A stretch of 37,826 nt of DNA, taken from Thermoplasmata archaeon. GTDB lineage: Archaea; Thermoplasmatota; Thermoplasmata; Sysuiplasmatales; Sysuiplasmataceae. Position 1 is the stretch's first letter. Every line of letters starts with the position of its first letter. Below the pieces are notes generated by a model. That model searched no databases. It was not told the DNA's origin and saw only the letters and a list, made by a program, of their open reading frames with translations. Position numbers and translations under genes: made by a program. Below, piece after piece: positions 15,302-24,273 of the stretch. The DNA is taken from positions 1 through 37,826 of the forward strand of contig JAKABN010000004.1 in the NCBI GenBank assembly GCA_021796895.1. Direction: 5' to 3'.

Positions 15302-16574
15302 ATACGTGACGAATGTGAATGAAAGGCATGGAAGCTTCGCAAAGGGGCTCTTCTGCAAGGAGTGCGGTAAATCTTTTCCACTTTCAATGTCCAATGCGTG
15401 TGACGAATGCTTTGCGCCGCTTGAGGTGCGCTATGATGAGACAAGGGTGGAAAACGCCCTGAACAGGAAGAGCATAAGCGGCGGACCGTCCAGCATATGG
15501 AGGTACTGGCCGCTTCTTCCCGTCAATCCGGAATCTGGCATGGCCGGACTCAATCCGGGATTCACTCCCCTGCGGAATTGCAGGAATCTTGCGGAAGAGA
15601 TAGGAGTAAAAGAACTGTTCATCAAGGATGATACGGTAAATCCAACTTATTCATTCAAGGACAGGCCGGTGGCCGTGTCTATTCCCAAAATACTGGAATT
15701 CGGACTCGCGGGAGTCGGATGTGCATCCACTGGTAACCTCGCCGGGGCGACTGCCGCGGCTGCTGCGAGATACCGCATTCCGTGTTATGTCATAGTGCCG
15801 TCGGACACAGATCACGCAAAGATTCTTTCTGCCCTGGCATACGGTGCAAAGGTAATCTCAGTCGAGGGAACCTATGACGACGCCAACAGGATTTCAAACC
15901 TTGTAACAGACAGGCTGAACGTGGGTTTCGTGAACATCAATCTGAGACCGTATTATGTTGAAGGATCAAAGACGCTGTCCATGGAGGTCGTTGAGCAGCT
16001 TGGATGGGAGGAACCTGACAGGATAATCGTGCCGGTAGGATCAGGAGCTCTGCTGACGGCAGTGAATAAGGGATTCGGAGAATTCAGGCAATACGGCATC
16101 AGCGAAGGAAATTGCATTATCTCGGGAGCCCAGCCCTCGGGCTGTGCAACAGTGGCAGACGCATATGCAAGAGGTGACAACGTCATCAGGCCCGTGCTTA
16201 AACCGGCTACAATTGCTGAATCTCTTGCAATAGGCAACCCTGCTTCCGGTCCGGAAGCCCTTTCTGTGATAAGGAATACGGGCGGTTTCGCGGATGCACC
16301 GTCGGACGAAGAGATTATCGAAGGTCAGATGCTCCTGGCAAGGAAGGAGGGAATATTCAGCGAGCCCGCGGGCGGCACGGTCATCGCCTCTCTCAAAAGG
16401 AAGGTTGAAGACGGAACAATAAGCAGGGATGAAAGGGTCGTTTGCCTCATTACTGGCAACGGACTCAAGACACCATCCCACCTGACGGGGAGTGTTGTGG
16501 GCAGCACATATGAAGTGAAATCGGAGATTGAGAGCGTACTGCCGATTTTCGGGCGCAATGCCATCAGGGTGTGA
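15294..16574 (+). CDS. thrC: Threonine synthase-like PLP enzyme with N-terminal zinc ribbon
   Basis: The 426-residue fold-type II PLP enzyme starts with a zinc ribbon (Cys21, 24, 36 and 39 in CKECGKSFPL and NACDECFAP). It continues with NPGFTPLRNCRNLAEEIG and the PLP-lysine motif NPTYSFKDRPV (Lys122), then STGNLAGATAAAAARY, a PLP-phosphate loop VPVGSGALLT, and EPAGGTVIASL. The default reading is conversion of O-phosphohomoserine to threonine. The next gene, 4 nt downstream, encodes a ubiquitin-like protein with a Gly-Gly end, which leaves open a sulfur-transfer role such as cysteine or homocysteine synthesis. The ATG is chosen over an upstream out-of-frame ATG at 15281. Confidence 0.88.
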   Translation: MSEYVTNVNERHGSFAKGLFCKECGKSFPLSMSNACDECFAPLEVRYDETRVENALNRKSISGGPSSIWRYWPLLPVNPESGMAGLNPGFTPLRNCRNLAEEIGVKELFIKDDTVNPTYSFKDRPVAVSIPKILEFGLAGVGCASTGNLAGATAAAAARYRIPCYVIVPSDTDHAKILSALAYGAKVISVEGTYDDANRISNLVTDRLNVGFVNINLRPYYVEGSKTLSMEVVEQLGWEEPDRIIVPVGSGALLTAVNKGFGEFRQYGISEGNCIISGAQPSGCATVADAYARGDNVIRPVLKPATIAESLAIGNPASGPEALSVIRNTGGFADAPSDEEIIEGQMLLARKEGIFSEPAGGTVIASLKRKVEDGTISRDERVVCLITGNGLKTPSHLTGSVVGSTYEVKSEIESVLPIFGRNAIRV

Positions 16575-16578
16575 TTGA

Positions 16579-16857
16579 ATGGTGACTGTAAATTTCTCGT
16601 CCTCGATGCAGTCGATTACCAAAGGCAGCAGAGAGATGGAAATAGATTTTGAAGGATCTGTCGACAAGCTGTTTGAAAAGCTGGGAGGCATTTTCGGCGA
16701 GGAATTCAAGAGAAGGATATACCAGGAAGAGAGCGTGCTGAGGCGCTACATCAATGTATACGTCGACGGAAAAGACATCAGGTTTCTGGATGGAGAGAGA
16801 ACTGCCGTCAGGCGTGACTCCACGGTAGATGTCGTGCCCGCGGTATCCGGCGGGTAA
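16579..16857 (+). CDS. MoaD/ThiS-like ubiquitin-fold sulfur carrier
   Basis: The 92-residue protein has the beta-grasp pattern of MoaD/ThiS/SAMP proteins: MVTVNFSSSM, a helix SVDKLFEKLGGIFGEEFKRR, the strand RRYINVYVDGKDIRF, and a C-terminal STVDVVPAVSGG ending exactly in Gly-Gly. That tail is adenylated and thiocarboxylated by E1-like enzymes in the family. It starts 4 nt after thrC, so the two are surely co-transcribed and probably translationally coupled. No E1-like (MoeB/UbaA) gene is in the window. Possible roles are sulfur donation to molybdopterin, tRNA or a PLP-dependent synthase, or protein conjugation. Confidence 0.85.
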   Translation: MVTVNFSSSMQSITKGSREMEIDFEGSVDKLFEKLGGIFGEEFKRRIYQEESVLRRYINVYVDGKDIRFLDGERTAVRRDSTVDVVPAVSGG

Positions 16858-16973
16858 CAGTGTATTTTGAAGTGAGTCCGCCTGCATGTGGCTAGCGGTT
16901 TCGGGCGATTGCAGCATTGCGATTTAGCGTCACCTTCGGGTAAACTTAATTAGACAGAGGGACTACTGTCCTG

Positions 16974-17147
16974 ATGATACTAATGCAGTGCATCGAATGC
17001 CAGATGCCAGTCGAGCTAATAGACCTCAAGAAGTTCAGCGATCTCATGAGTCCGGCAGGCTTTGTGATTCTTTGCAGAGGCTGCGCCGAGGGAAGAGGAC
17101 TGCACTGGGATAAAGGCAAACTCTGTGAAGCTTCTCTCAATGACTGA
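16974..17147 (+). CDS. Small zinc-ribbon protein (57 aa)
   Basis: The frame begins MILMQCIECQMPVELIDLKK, has ILCRGCAEGRGLHW in the middle, and ends LCEASLND. The two CxxC pairs (residues 6/9 and about 38/41) would bind one zinc ion. A TATA-like aaacttaatta at about 16942-16952 lies 27 nt before the ATG at 16974, matching the leaderless pattern of the other genes. I do not recognise a characterised family. It follows the thrC-sulfur-carrier pair by 116 nt but has its own promoter. Confidence 0.65.
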   Translation: MILMQCIECQMPVELIDLKKFSDLMSPAGFVILCRGCAEGRGLHWDKGKLCEASLND

Positions 17148-17271
17148 GCGGCGGAACTTCACTGCGCCTGTGCAGCATACGGGCCACGATTCTCTGAGAA
17201 ATTTGCCGGAGGCTCATTGGCAATCGTTTGCAGTGAATGCAACATGCGCATATCCCCATGAGATGCGTGGC

Positions 17272-19359
17272 TCAATGCACTCGCCTGAGAAGATCGGCGG
17301 GATTGTCAGCGGGAGCAGAGCATGTTCTTCCCGTGCAGAGAAAGGCCGTCGGGCCGCGGGATGATGCGGATTTCAGAATCATCGAACGGACTTCTTCCGA
17401 ATATTTCGGAACCGTTGCCGAATGAGTGTCGACGCAAACCACCTCCTTGCCCGGAAGATATATCATTCCGGCCGTGCGCCTCAATTCCCGAAACTCTGAT
17501 GATGATGAGTCGCCCGCAATGACAATCTGAGGGACGCCGTTCATCTGCATATCCATGGCCTGGAACATTGCGCCCGCAAAGGTGCCTGACTCCAGACATC
17601 GCACGGCCGAAGATTTCAGTATTTTCTCTGAAAAACTTTCGAGTCTTAACTCACCTGTCAGAGAAGCCATCCGCTGAAAGAACATCGATGCGCAGGCATT
17701 TGAAGAGGCGCCGGGTGAATCGAATATCTGCACATTGTTCGAGGAGAGCATGTCTATGTCATTCTCTGAGTCAATTCTTCGGCTTGTATCGTTCAGAGCG
17801 CCGGAAGGAAGTGCGTAATCACGCTCCAGGATATCTGCAACATTCCCCGCGGCAGCAATGTACGCTTCGTCGCCGTGATAGCAGAAAGCGTCTATCAGTG
17901 CGTGACCCATGTGAACCTGATCCTCCAGCATGCCACTTACTGAGTGACCTGAACCGGCTGCATGAAAAAAGCCGTGGCCGGTGTCATAGAGGGAGGACAG
18001 CGCGAAGTCTAAGGCACTCCTGCATGCCGATGCGACACGGTCATCCATTAATGTCCTGGCGTACTCGTAAAGCGAACTTATGACCATTCCGTTCCAGTTG
18101 GAAAACACTGTTCTGTCGACGCCCGGCGACGGCCTGCGGCTCCTTGCTTCAAGCATATCGTTCTTCGCAGAAGAAATCAGTTTCAGCGTTTCGTCTATTC
18201 CGAGCGACATGCTCGCCGCGACCTCGTCCGCGCTCATGGCCCGGTAAAGCACATGCCTGTCTCTTCTGCCGTGCATTTCGGCCGTGCCGCGTATGTGGAA
18301 GTAGAGTGAGGCAGCCTCCCTTTCCCTTCCAGAAACTGCTCCGGACAGCTCCGCAGGTGTCCATGTCCAGTAATCGCCGTCGTCGCCAGGAAAAGCGTCG
18401 GCATCCTGGCTGGCAAAAAATCCGTTGTATCCGGAAAGGGTGTTCATCAGGAACCTGGAGATACCATCGGCCGTTCTCCTGTACTCTTCATCGTGGAATA
18501 TCTGGTAGCCGTGCAGATAGTTGCGGAGGAGGGCCGCATTGTCGTAGGCCATTTTTTCAAAATGCGGCACTATCCATATGTGATCCGTGGAATACCTGTG
18601 AAAACCTCCACCGATCTGATCGTAAACACCGCCTGACTGCATCCTGTTGAGCGTCATGAGTATTATCGGCACAACGTCCGTGACTCCTCTGCTCTGTTGC
18701 GCCATCAGAAATTCCATGGCGGCAGCGTGTGGAAATTTTGGTGCATGCCCGAAACCGCCGTTCGCTCTGTCCGCTTCGCCGATCATCTGGTGAACCGCTG
18801 CAGAAATAATTGAAGGCTTCAGCTCGCCCGGAGTATCATGCTTCTCCTGCCTGATTGCGGCGGCGACGCGTCTCGCTGCATCTCTGGCGTCGCTGCCGTC
18901 ACCGGAATAGTAGGAACTGATCTTTTCCAGGACTTCCAGGAATCCGGGCATTCCTCCCGAGGACTCCGGAGGAAAATAAGTACCGCCGTAAAATGGTCTG
19001 CCACTGTCGTCGGTGAAAACTGTCAGCGGCCATCCTCCCTGACCGGTCATCGCATTAACAGCCTTCTGATATCTCGCATCGATGTCGGGGCGTTCGTCCC
19101 TGTCGACCTTGATTGCAACAAAACTGCTGTTAATCCTCTCGGCAATTGATTCGTTCTCGTAGGTGCCGTCGTCCATAACATGGCACCAGTGACACCACGA
19201 TGCTCCGATATCGAGGAGAATCGGTTTTTTCTCCTTCCTGGCCCTGCTGAATGCCTCTTCACACCAGGGGAACCAGTCCACGCGCTGGTGAGAAGCCTGC
19301 CTGAGGTAAGTGCTGTGCTCGTCCTTCAACCTGTTATTGTGATTTTCGGGAGAGGACAT
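17272..19359 (-). CDS. DUF255 thioredoxin-domain protein (YyaL/SPATA20-like)
   Basis: The 695-residue protein opens with a thioredoxin-like domain: [20 protein letters not shown], then the redox motif [10 protein letters not shown] (Cys56/Cys59), and [20 protein letters not shown], a hallmark of the DUF255 family. The rest (about 180-695) resembles the alpha/alpha six-barrel of glycoside hydrolases and N-acylglucosamine epimerases, for example [20 protein letters not shown] and [13 protein letters not shown]. Members are found in bacteria, archaea and animals; the biochemical role is not settled. The length is normal for the family. The ATG at 19359 is the first in-frame codon of the family N-terminus. 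Confidence 0.9.
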   Translation of the reverse strand: MSSPENHNNRLKDEHSTYLRQASHQRVDWFPWCEEAFSRARKEKKPILLDIGASWCHWCHVMDDGTYENESIAERINSSFVAIKVDRDERPDIDARYQKAVNAMTGQGGWPLTVFTDDSGRPFYGGTYFPPESSGGMPGFLEVLEKISSYYSGDGSDARDAARRVAAAIRQEKHDTPGELKPSIISAAVHQMIGEADRANGGFGHAPKFPHAAAMEFLMAQQSRGVTDVVPIILMTLNRMQSGGVYDQIGGGFHRYSTDHIWIVPHFEKMAYDNAALLRNYLHGYQIFHDEEYRRTADGISRFLMNTLSGYNGFFASQDADAFPGDDGDYWTWTPAELSGAVSGREREAASLYFHIRGTAEMHGRRDRHVLYRAMSADEVAASMSLGIDETLKLISSAKNDMLEARSRRPSPGVDRTVFSNWNGMVISSLYEYARTLMDDRVASACRSALDFALSSLYDTGHGFFHAAGSGHSVSGMLEDQVHMGHALIDAFCYHGDEAYIAAAGNVADILERDYALPSGALNDTSRRIDSENDIDMLSSNNVQIFDSPGASSNACASMFFQRMASLTGELRLESFSEKILKSSAVRCLESGTFAGAMFQAMDMQMNGVPQIVIAGDSSSSEFRELRRTAGMIYLPGKEVVCVDTHSATVPKYSEEVRSMILKSASSRGPTAFLCTGRTCSAPADNPADLLRRVH

Positions 19360-19436
19360 GCTTCAAATATTGAGCGTGCACATAGATATCGTTATTGTAG
19401 TTTTGAAATCTACAGCAGAGAGCAGTCAATACGCAA

Positions 19437-19464
19437 AAAATCGTGCGCAACGGCCCACGATTTT
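19437..19464. terminator. 9-bp stem hairpin flanked by A/T runs
   Basis: AAAATCGTG and CACGATTTT are perfectly complementary around a 10-nt loop, and the right side runs into long A and T tracts to about 19484. The structure lies between the mini-gene at 19549-19605 and the DUF255 gene start, so it may end leftward transcription or serve both directions. Confidence 0.4.
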
Positions 19465-19504
19465 AAAAAATTTAAAAATTTTTTATGTGACAAACAGGGA
19501 AAAG

Positions 19505-19534
19505 AAAAATGAAGGGAAGAGTTTTTAGCCCTTC
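19505..19534 (-). terminator. Terminator-like hairpin with T-run (minus strand)
   Basis: Read on the minus strand, GAAGGG and CCCTTC pair around about 12 nt, followed by ATTTTTCTTTT. It is placed about 15 nt after the stop of the Lys-rich mini-ORF, as expected for its transcription end. Confidence 0.45.
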
Positions 19535-19548
19535 AAAAATTCAGGCGA

Positions 19549-19605
19549 TTATTTCTTTCCCTTCTTTGCCTTTTTTGCAGTCTTTGCCTTCTTCTTAGCT
19601 GGCAA
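19549..19605 (-). CDS. Lys/Ala-rich mini-protein (18 aa)
   Basis: From a TTG at 19605 the frame reads (M)PAKKKAKTAKKAKKGKK and stops at 19549. Eleven of 18 residues are lysine, the composition of nucleic-acid-binding tails. A Shine-Dalgarno-like GGAGTGA (19612-19618) sits 6 nt before the TTG, the in-frame stop TGA is directly upstream, and a terminator-like hairpin follows. This suggests a real short gene rather than chance. It could act on DNA, rRNA or tRNA. Alternatively it is the degraded tail of a longer Lys-rich protein. Confidence 0.4.
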   Translation of the reverse strand: MPAKKKAKTAKKAKKGKK

Positions 19606-19780
19606 AAAGCATCACTCCGCCGGGGGCATATACTTTCATGCAAATAAAATCTCGCTAAGAAACGCAATGACGTTTTGACTCACATTTCATATCTCAAATT
19701 GTGTTTTTTTCAAAAACGATCTCCGCCGAAAATATGAATCTTTCCTGCAATCGGAGAAAATTCCTGCAGATTGAACCGAT

Positions 19781-21124
19781 TCATTCCGGTATTCCGGTTT
19801 CACGTTGAACGAGCGAGGAGACGGCGTCCTGACAGCGTGCCCCGTGCATCTTCAATGCCGAGAGATAGGATACGCTCTCACGCAGAGATGCCACATTGCC
19901 TACACGTGAATCCAGCAACGAACCTGCCAGGATGGAAGATGAGCAATGGCAGAGTGATTCGGAGTGCAGACCCGTTTGATCGCAACTCACAGCAAACTTT
20001 GCAACGTAATTCGAGGCGCGCATGACGCCGGAATCTCCAGGTCCGCGGGAAATAAGAGTCAGAAGAGCGGAAGGATCTCCGCTTTCAAACATCGCAGCAG
20101 CCTCTTCAAATTCGTACGTGGGGACGTCGTCGCGGGTCTGCCGATCCGCGGCAGGTGCAGAATATATCTGCGAAAGATGAGAGGCCACCGTCATCATTTC
20201 CATTATATCCACGGCCTTAAGCGAATCGGAGGAAAGAGCAGATTCGAGGAGAGAAGAAGAGTTCTGAACTGCGAACTCGTATACTGACTTTTTCACTGAG
20301 CCGTAAGAATTCAGAAGTGCCTCGAGGCAAACAGCATCCAGAATGTGGCGGGCACTGATGCCTTTGCGCAGTTCGTCTGCGATGACCCGAAGCGTCATCT
20401 CGGGAATGCCGCTTCTGATGGACTCTGCGACCCTCAGATTCGGACCGTCGTCCGGAACATAATCGTTTTCTGCGACTTTTCCGGCGGAAATACCGGCATA
20501 CTTCAGCGCCTTTCTGACGCTTGATGCGTCGGATGAAAAAGGGGAGCTGGTGACAGCGGATACAGCAACGCGTGCGGCGGCTTCTGTGACTCCCTTTCCG
20601 GAAAGCATGCATCGTATCGCGTTCAGCAAAAGGGAGGGCGGAAAGGAATAGGAATATCTTCGGACCGCTTCATCCCTGAGTGTATCCATGAGCAATTCGT
20701 CTTTGCCGCGCGACGCCAGTTCCGAAGCGAGTCCGCATGCCCTGTCCCTCACTCCTGCATCAATCGCTTTGAGCAGTTCGAAGACAAGCTGCGTGGAAGT
20801 CAGAGACGCCCCAGTGCTTTCGACCGCTGCCGGCGTTTCGTAACCGGAGGACATCATCACGGAGTGCAGGATTGGCAGCTGAGTCTCACGTCCTTTCAGA
20901 AATGTGTTTATGTGCCTGGAATGATGAAGAATCCTGACGGGAGAGAATCTGTCCCCCGGCGGATATTCAAGGGAAAGCACGCTGTTGGCAACCATTGTGA
21001 AATTTGCCTTAAAACCTAATTTTCCGAATGCCTGGTTTGCAGCAACGAGCGCTTTTCTTCCGCCGGTTCTCAAAACTGTCCTGTAGTCATCTTCATCGAA
21101 CTGATTTTCAGAATCTTCCGCCAT
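19781..21124 (-). CDS. Unrecognised 447-residue helical protein
   Basis: I do not recognise a family. The protein is predicted soluble and largely alpha-helical, with an acidic N-terminus (MAEDSENQFDEDDYRTVLRT), a His-rich patch in PVRILHHSRHINTFLKGRE and LPILHSVMM, and repeated Ala/Ser-rich helices that could form a helical-repeat solenoid. There is no signal peptide and there are no clear membrane spans. The His cluster (residues about 67-71 and 86) could bind a metal or cofactor. A TATA-like gaatttagg at about 21138-21147 precedes the ATG, and CATGC-GGA-GCATG (21148-21160) lies just upstream of it. Base composition matches the neighbours. Confidence 0.6.
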   Translation of the reverse strand: MAEDSENQFDEDDYRTVLRTGGRKALVAANQAFGKLGFKANFTMVANSVLSLEYPPGDRFSPVRILHHSRHINTFLKGRETQLPILHSVMMSSGYETPAAVESTGASLTSTQLVFELLKAIDAGVRDRACGLASELASRGKDELLMDTLRDEAVRRYSYSFPPSLLLNAIRCMLSGKGVTEAAARVAVSAVTSSPFSSDASSVRKALKYAGISAGKVAENDYVPDDGPNLRVAESIRSGIPEMTLRVIADELRKGISARHILDAVCLEALLNSYGSVKKSVYEFAVQNSSSLLESALSSDSLKAVDIMEMMTVASHLSQIYSAPAADRQTRDDVPTYEFEEAAAMFESGDPSALLTLISRGPGDSGVMRASNYVAKFAVSCDQTGLHSESLCHCSSSILAGSLLDSRVGNVASLRESVSYLSALKMHGARCQDAVSSLVQRETGIPE

Positions 21125-21168
21125 CTTGTCAGCGACCTAAATTCATTCATGCGGAGCATGCCTTCTCT

Positions 21169-21654
21169 CTACTGGGCCTTCCTCTTTAACGCCCGCTCCT
21201 GACGTTTTTTCCGCCTTTCATCGCCCTCGGCGAATGCTTTCCGCTCCTGATCGTTGACGAGAACGAGTTTCGGCACAGGCCTCGGATGACCATCGCGGTC
21301 GAGGGCTACCATGGTAACGAGAGAGTCGCCTGCACTGTGAGATTCTCCAGTAATCAGATTTTCTGCCGTCACATTGACTGTCACCTCCATCGAGCTGTTT
21401 CCCACGTATGTCAGCTTGGCGTCGAGTGTCAGCAGATCGCCTATATGCACCGGATAGAGGAAATCCATGTGCTCTATTGAAGCGGTGACGACATTTGAAT
21501 TGCAATGACGCAGCGCGACGAGTCCGGACACTTCATCTATCATTTTCAGTATGGTTCCACCAAACACGTTTCCAGCTATGTTTGCGTCCGTAGGCATCAT
21601 AACGCGTGAGATGTGCGATTCGCTGTCCGAAATCTTCTTGCTGCCTGCCTGCAT
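21169..21654 (-). CDS. Hotdog-fold acyl-CoA thioesterase
   Basis: The protein has the YciA/BACH-type signature MMPTDANIAGNVFGGTILKM, followed by the active-site helix IDEVSGLVALRHC. It continues with VVTASIEHMDFLYPVHIGDL, a strand AKLTYVGNSSMEVTVNVTAE, and a Lys/Arg-rich tail. It would hydrolyse acyl-CoA thioesters; the chain-length preference is unknown. I choose the ATG at 21654 because the longer frame from 21672 begins with a non-ATG codon and adds only six hydrophobic residues. The 161-residue length suits the family. It stands between the unknown helical protein and a DNA methyltransferase, all on the same strand. Confidence 0.9.
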   Translation of the reverse strand: MQAGSKKISDSESHISRVMMPTDANIAGNVFGGTILKMIDEVSGLVALRHCNSNVVTASIEHMDFLYPVHIGDLLTLDAKLTYVGNSSMEVTVNVTAENLITGESHSAGDSLVTMVALDRDGHPRPVPKLVLVNDQERKAFAEGDERRKKRQERALKRKAQ

Positions 21655-21685
21655 ATTAATCAGCACCAACACAAACTGTCTACGA

Positions 21686-22513
21686 CTATAACACGATTCC
21701 GTCTTTGCGGTACACAGCGTCGAGTCTGCGCGCCGTTGTATCGAATGCCTCCGGAGAAAAGTCGCACGCTATCCATCTCCTCCCTGTTCTTGCCGCGACG
21801 GCAGGCAATGTGCCGCTCCCGCAGAAAAAGTCGGCAACCGTGCAGCCTTTGTCTGTGGAAGCCATCACAATCCTCTCCACGACAGATTCGGGTTTCTGAG
21901 TGGGATAATGCGTGTTTTCAGGCTGATTTCCCCTGAGCGCAGGGATGTCCCACACATCCCTCTGTGAAACTTCCGTATAGAAACCGTTCCCGTCCTGCTT
22001 TATGTCTGTGTTTGAAAAACCATACTTGTATTTCAGGTATGACTTCTCGGTGCCCATCCTGAAGCGGTATCTGCGGCTCTTTGAATAGAAGAGTATGTTG
22101 TCGTGTTTCCGGCTGAAATGTCTCCTGGACGCGCCACCGGTCTTGTAAGACCAGATTATTTCGTTTACCAGATTCTCATATCCGAATATGGCGTCCATTT
22201 CCACTTTTACATAATGGCAGGCATGCCAGTCAAGATGGACGAATATCGAGCCCGTGTCCGAGAGAACTCTGTGGCTGAGACGCAGAAATCTGCCGAGCCA
22301 TGATATGTACGTTGCCATGCTGCTCCACTGGTCGTTGAAGGAGGCTGCGCCCTGATGCCCGTGCACAGGACGTCTGAGGATCCTGTTGCTGAAAAATGGC
22401 GGATCCATGTATATCATGTCCACGCTTCCCGGCCCCAATTGTCTGAGAATAGTGTCTGCATCCGAGAGGTAAAGGATGCCGTCGGGTTCCGAATACCTGC
22501 TGCTTCGTTTCAT
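21686..22513 (-). CDS. Beta-class DNA methyltransferase (N6-adenine or N4-cytosine), orphan
   Basis: The 275-residue protein has the catalytic motif IV DPPF near the N-terminus (37-40, in VDMIYMDPPFFSNRIL) and the SAM-binding motif I ADFFCGSGTLPAVAARTG near the C-terminus (about 227-244), the order of the beta class. HYPTQKPESVVERIV is the usual motif X region. Such enzymes modify an exocyclic amine of adenine or cytosine in a specific DNA site. No restriction endonuclease gene is adjacent, so it may be an orphan or regulatory methyltransferase. The recognition site cannot be inferred. Confidence 0.92.
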   Translation of the reverse strand: MKRSSRYSEPDGILYLSDADTILRQLGPGSVDMIYMDPPFFSNRILRRPVHGHQGAASFNDQWSSMATYISWLGRFLRLSHRVLSDTGSIFVHLDWHACHYVKVEMDAIFGYENLVNEIIWSYKTGGASRRHFSRKHDNILFYSKSRRYRFRMGTEKSYLKYKYGFSNTDIKQDGNGFYTEVSQRDVWDIPALRGNQPENTHYPTQKPESVVERIVMASTDKGCTVADFFCGSGTLPAVAARTGRRWIACDFSPEAFDTTARRLDAVYRKDGIVL

Positions 22514-22664
22514 CGCCGCGGTATAGTTCGTTCCCCTTTTTCAATCATTCCTCCCGCGGGTACGTGCTGATGACCATTACTGAGGCAGGCCGCACAATCT
22601 GTTCATATGGCGGTTGAACGGGTGGTTGAACAAACGCATCTGCCGCTCCTTGCATGTCTGGATC

Positions 22665-24254
22665 TCAGAATGCCGGTGATTTGAAACGGATGCGCCCGGC
22701 GACTGCAGTCATTAGGACAGCCGGTTTGCGCATTGCCGCCTCGATTGAGCGTTCTGCCATGACGACCGCATCTCCATAACTTCCTGGTTCCAGCATACCC
22801 AGCCTTCCCTCTTCTCCCGACGCGGCGCCGGCCCATGCGGTATACATAAGCAGGGCGGTCTCTGAGTCAAGCGCCTGATTTGCAGTCAAATCCGCAATCC
22901 TTACACCTGCGTGTTTTCCCCTGTCCACCGCGGAGAGTATTCCTGTCCACGGATCCAGCGGTTCTACAGGCGAATCGCTCGATCCGACTGGTTTGAGTCC
23001 CAGATCAGTGAAAGTCCGGAAGAGATAACAGTCGGAACATCTGTCGCCAAGCCTGACCGGGAGCCACCAGTCTCCGACAAGAAAATGAGGCTGAACAACC
23101 AGAGTCGGATGCATCATGGCAATCTTCCGGATCACATGCGGAGGAGTGAGAGCCGCGTGTTCGATCCTGAGTTTATTTCCATCCAGTCCTGCTTTTTCAG
23201 CGGCGGCCAGTACTTCTTCGATTGCCCTGTCCCCTATGGCGTGGGCCGCCACCATCATGCCTCTTTCGCGTGCTATCGTCATGTATCTGATGAAATCCTT
23301 CTCGTCGGTGAGGCGGAGGCCCGTTGTCTGAGCGTCTTCATAGGGTGCAGAAAGAAGAGCGGTTCTTCCGCCGAAGCTGCCGTCGGCAAACAGCTTGACG
23401 CCGCAAACCCGGAACATATCGTTCTGATTACGCACGTCACGATATTCTCCAAAAACAGCGAAATCCCGCGCCGACAGAAACAGACGGAGTCTGCAGTTCA
23501 GATCATTTCTGGAAAACAGGTCTCTGCACGTGTTGAATTCCAGACTGTCGGAATCCAGGGACATCAGCGTTGTCAGTCCTCTCGAGAGCGCATATTCAAT
23601 TGTCTTCCCGACGGCATCGCCGGCTATGGATGAAACTAGTTCTGTTCTGAGTTCGGTGAGATGCTCGATGGCTCTGTCGAGGAGGACACCCGTCGGAGCG
23701 CCGGATTCGTCCCTCCGTATTATGCCTCCCGGGGCATCCGGAACATGTTCCAGACCGCACTTCTCTATTACGAACGAGTTTACAGAAACGACATGGTGAC
23801 AGAATCTGAACAGCATGACAGGTCTGTCGGTTGAAATTTTATCCAGATCATGCCTGTCCGGCAGCCTGTGCTCTGCAAAATTCTCCTCATCCCAGCCACC
23901 CGATATGAGGAATGGCATATCCACACATCGCTTTCGTAATCCGTCTACCATATCACTTATAGAACAGAAACCGCGGAGCTGACCCATCATCATCTCTACA
24001 CCCGTTTCCAGAAGATGCATGTGGGCATCCACCATCCCCGGAAGTACAAGACTCCCGTGTGCGTCTATGCGCAACAGGCTGTCATCATCGCCTGCCTCCC
24101 GGAGAACAGTGTCGTTGTCACCAGCGCATGCCACGACGCCATTTCGAATCAGGACGGCCTCCGCATACCTCCTGCCTGTGAACAGATTCGCGTTGTAAAT
24201 CAGCATGTCTCCCCTGTCCGCCGCTGCTGCCGCGTCCGCATCATACGCCGACAC
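22665..24254 (-). CDS. YtcJ-like amidohydrolase (amidohydrolase family 3)
   Basis: The protein has the metal-dependent hydrolase pattern: LVLPGMVDAHMHLLETG with the metal-binding HxH, a middle VCGVKLFADGSFGGRTALLS with the conserved lysine, VAAHAIGDRAIEEVL, KLRIEHAALTPP, and GSSDSPVEPLDPWTGI. This is the YtcJ/amidohydrolase 3 group, which cleaves N-acyl or cyclic amides or imidates; no substrate is evident. The first 16 residues are low-complexity Ala/Asp and come from a GTG start; an ATG at 24206 (MLIYNANLFTGRRYAE) is where family similarity begins and is a likely alternative. It follows purM by about 20 nt on the same strand and is probably co-transcribed with it. Confidence 0.88.
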   Translation of the reverse strand: MSAYDADAAAAADRGDMLIYNANLFTGRRYAEAVLIRNGVVACAGDNDTVLREAGDDDSLLRIDAHGSLVLPGMVDAHMHLLETGVEMMMGQLRGFCSISDMVDGLRKRCVDMPFLISGGWDEENFAEHRLPDRHDLDKISTDRPVMLFRFCHHVVSVNSFVIEKCGLEHVPDAPGGIIRRDESGAPTGVLLDRAIEHLTELRTELVSSIAGDAVGKTIEYALSRGLTTLMSLDSDSLEFNTCRDLFSRNDLNCRLRLFLSARDFAVFGEYRDVRNQNDMFRVCGVKLFADGSFGGRTALLSAPYEDAQTTGLRLTDEKDFIRYMTIARERGMMVAAHAIGDRAIEEVLAAAEKAGLDGNKLRIEHAALTPPHVIRKIAMMHPTLVVQPHFLVGDWWLPVRLGDRCSDCYLFRTFTDLGLKPVGSSDSPVEPLDPWTGILSAVDRGKHAGVRIADLTANQALDSETALLMYTAWAGAASGEEGRLGMLEPGSYGDAVVMAERSIEAAMRKPAVLMTAVAGRIRFKSPAF

Positions 24255-24273
24255 TCCCGAACCGGTTGATCTC

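Noticed and set aside
17568-18650. Long plus-strand frames opposite the DUF255 gene
   Set aside because: They are Arg/Cys-rich shadows of a conserved gene and have no start signals.
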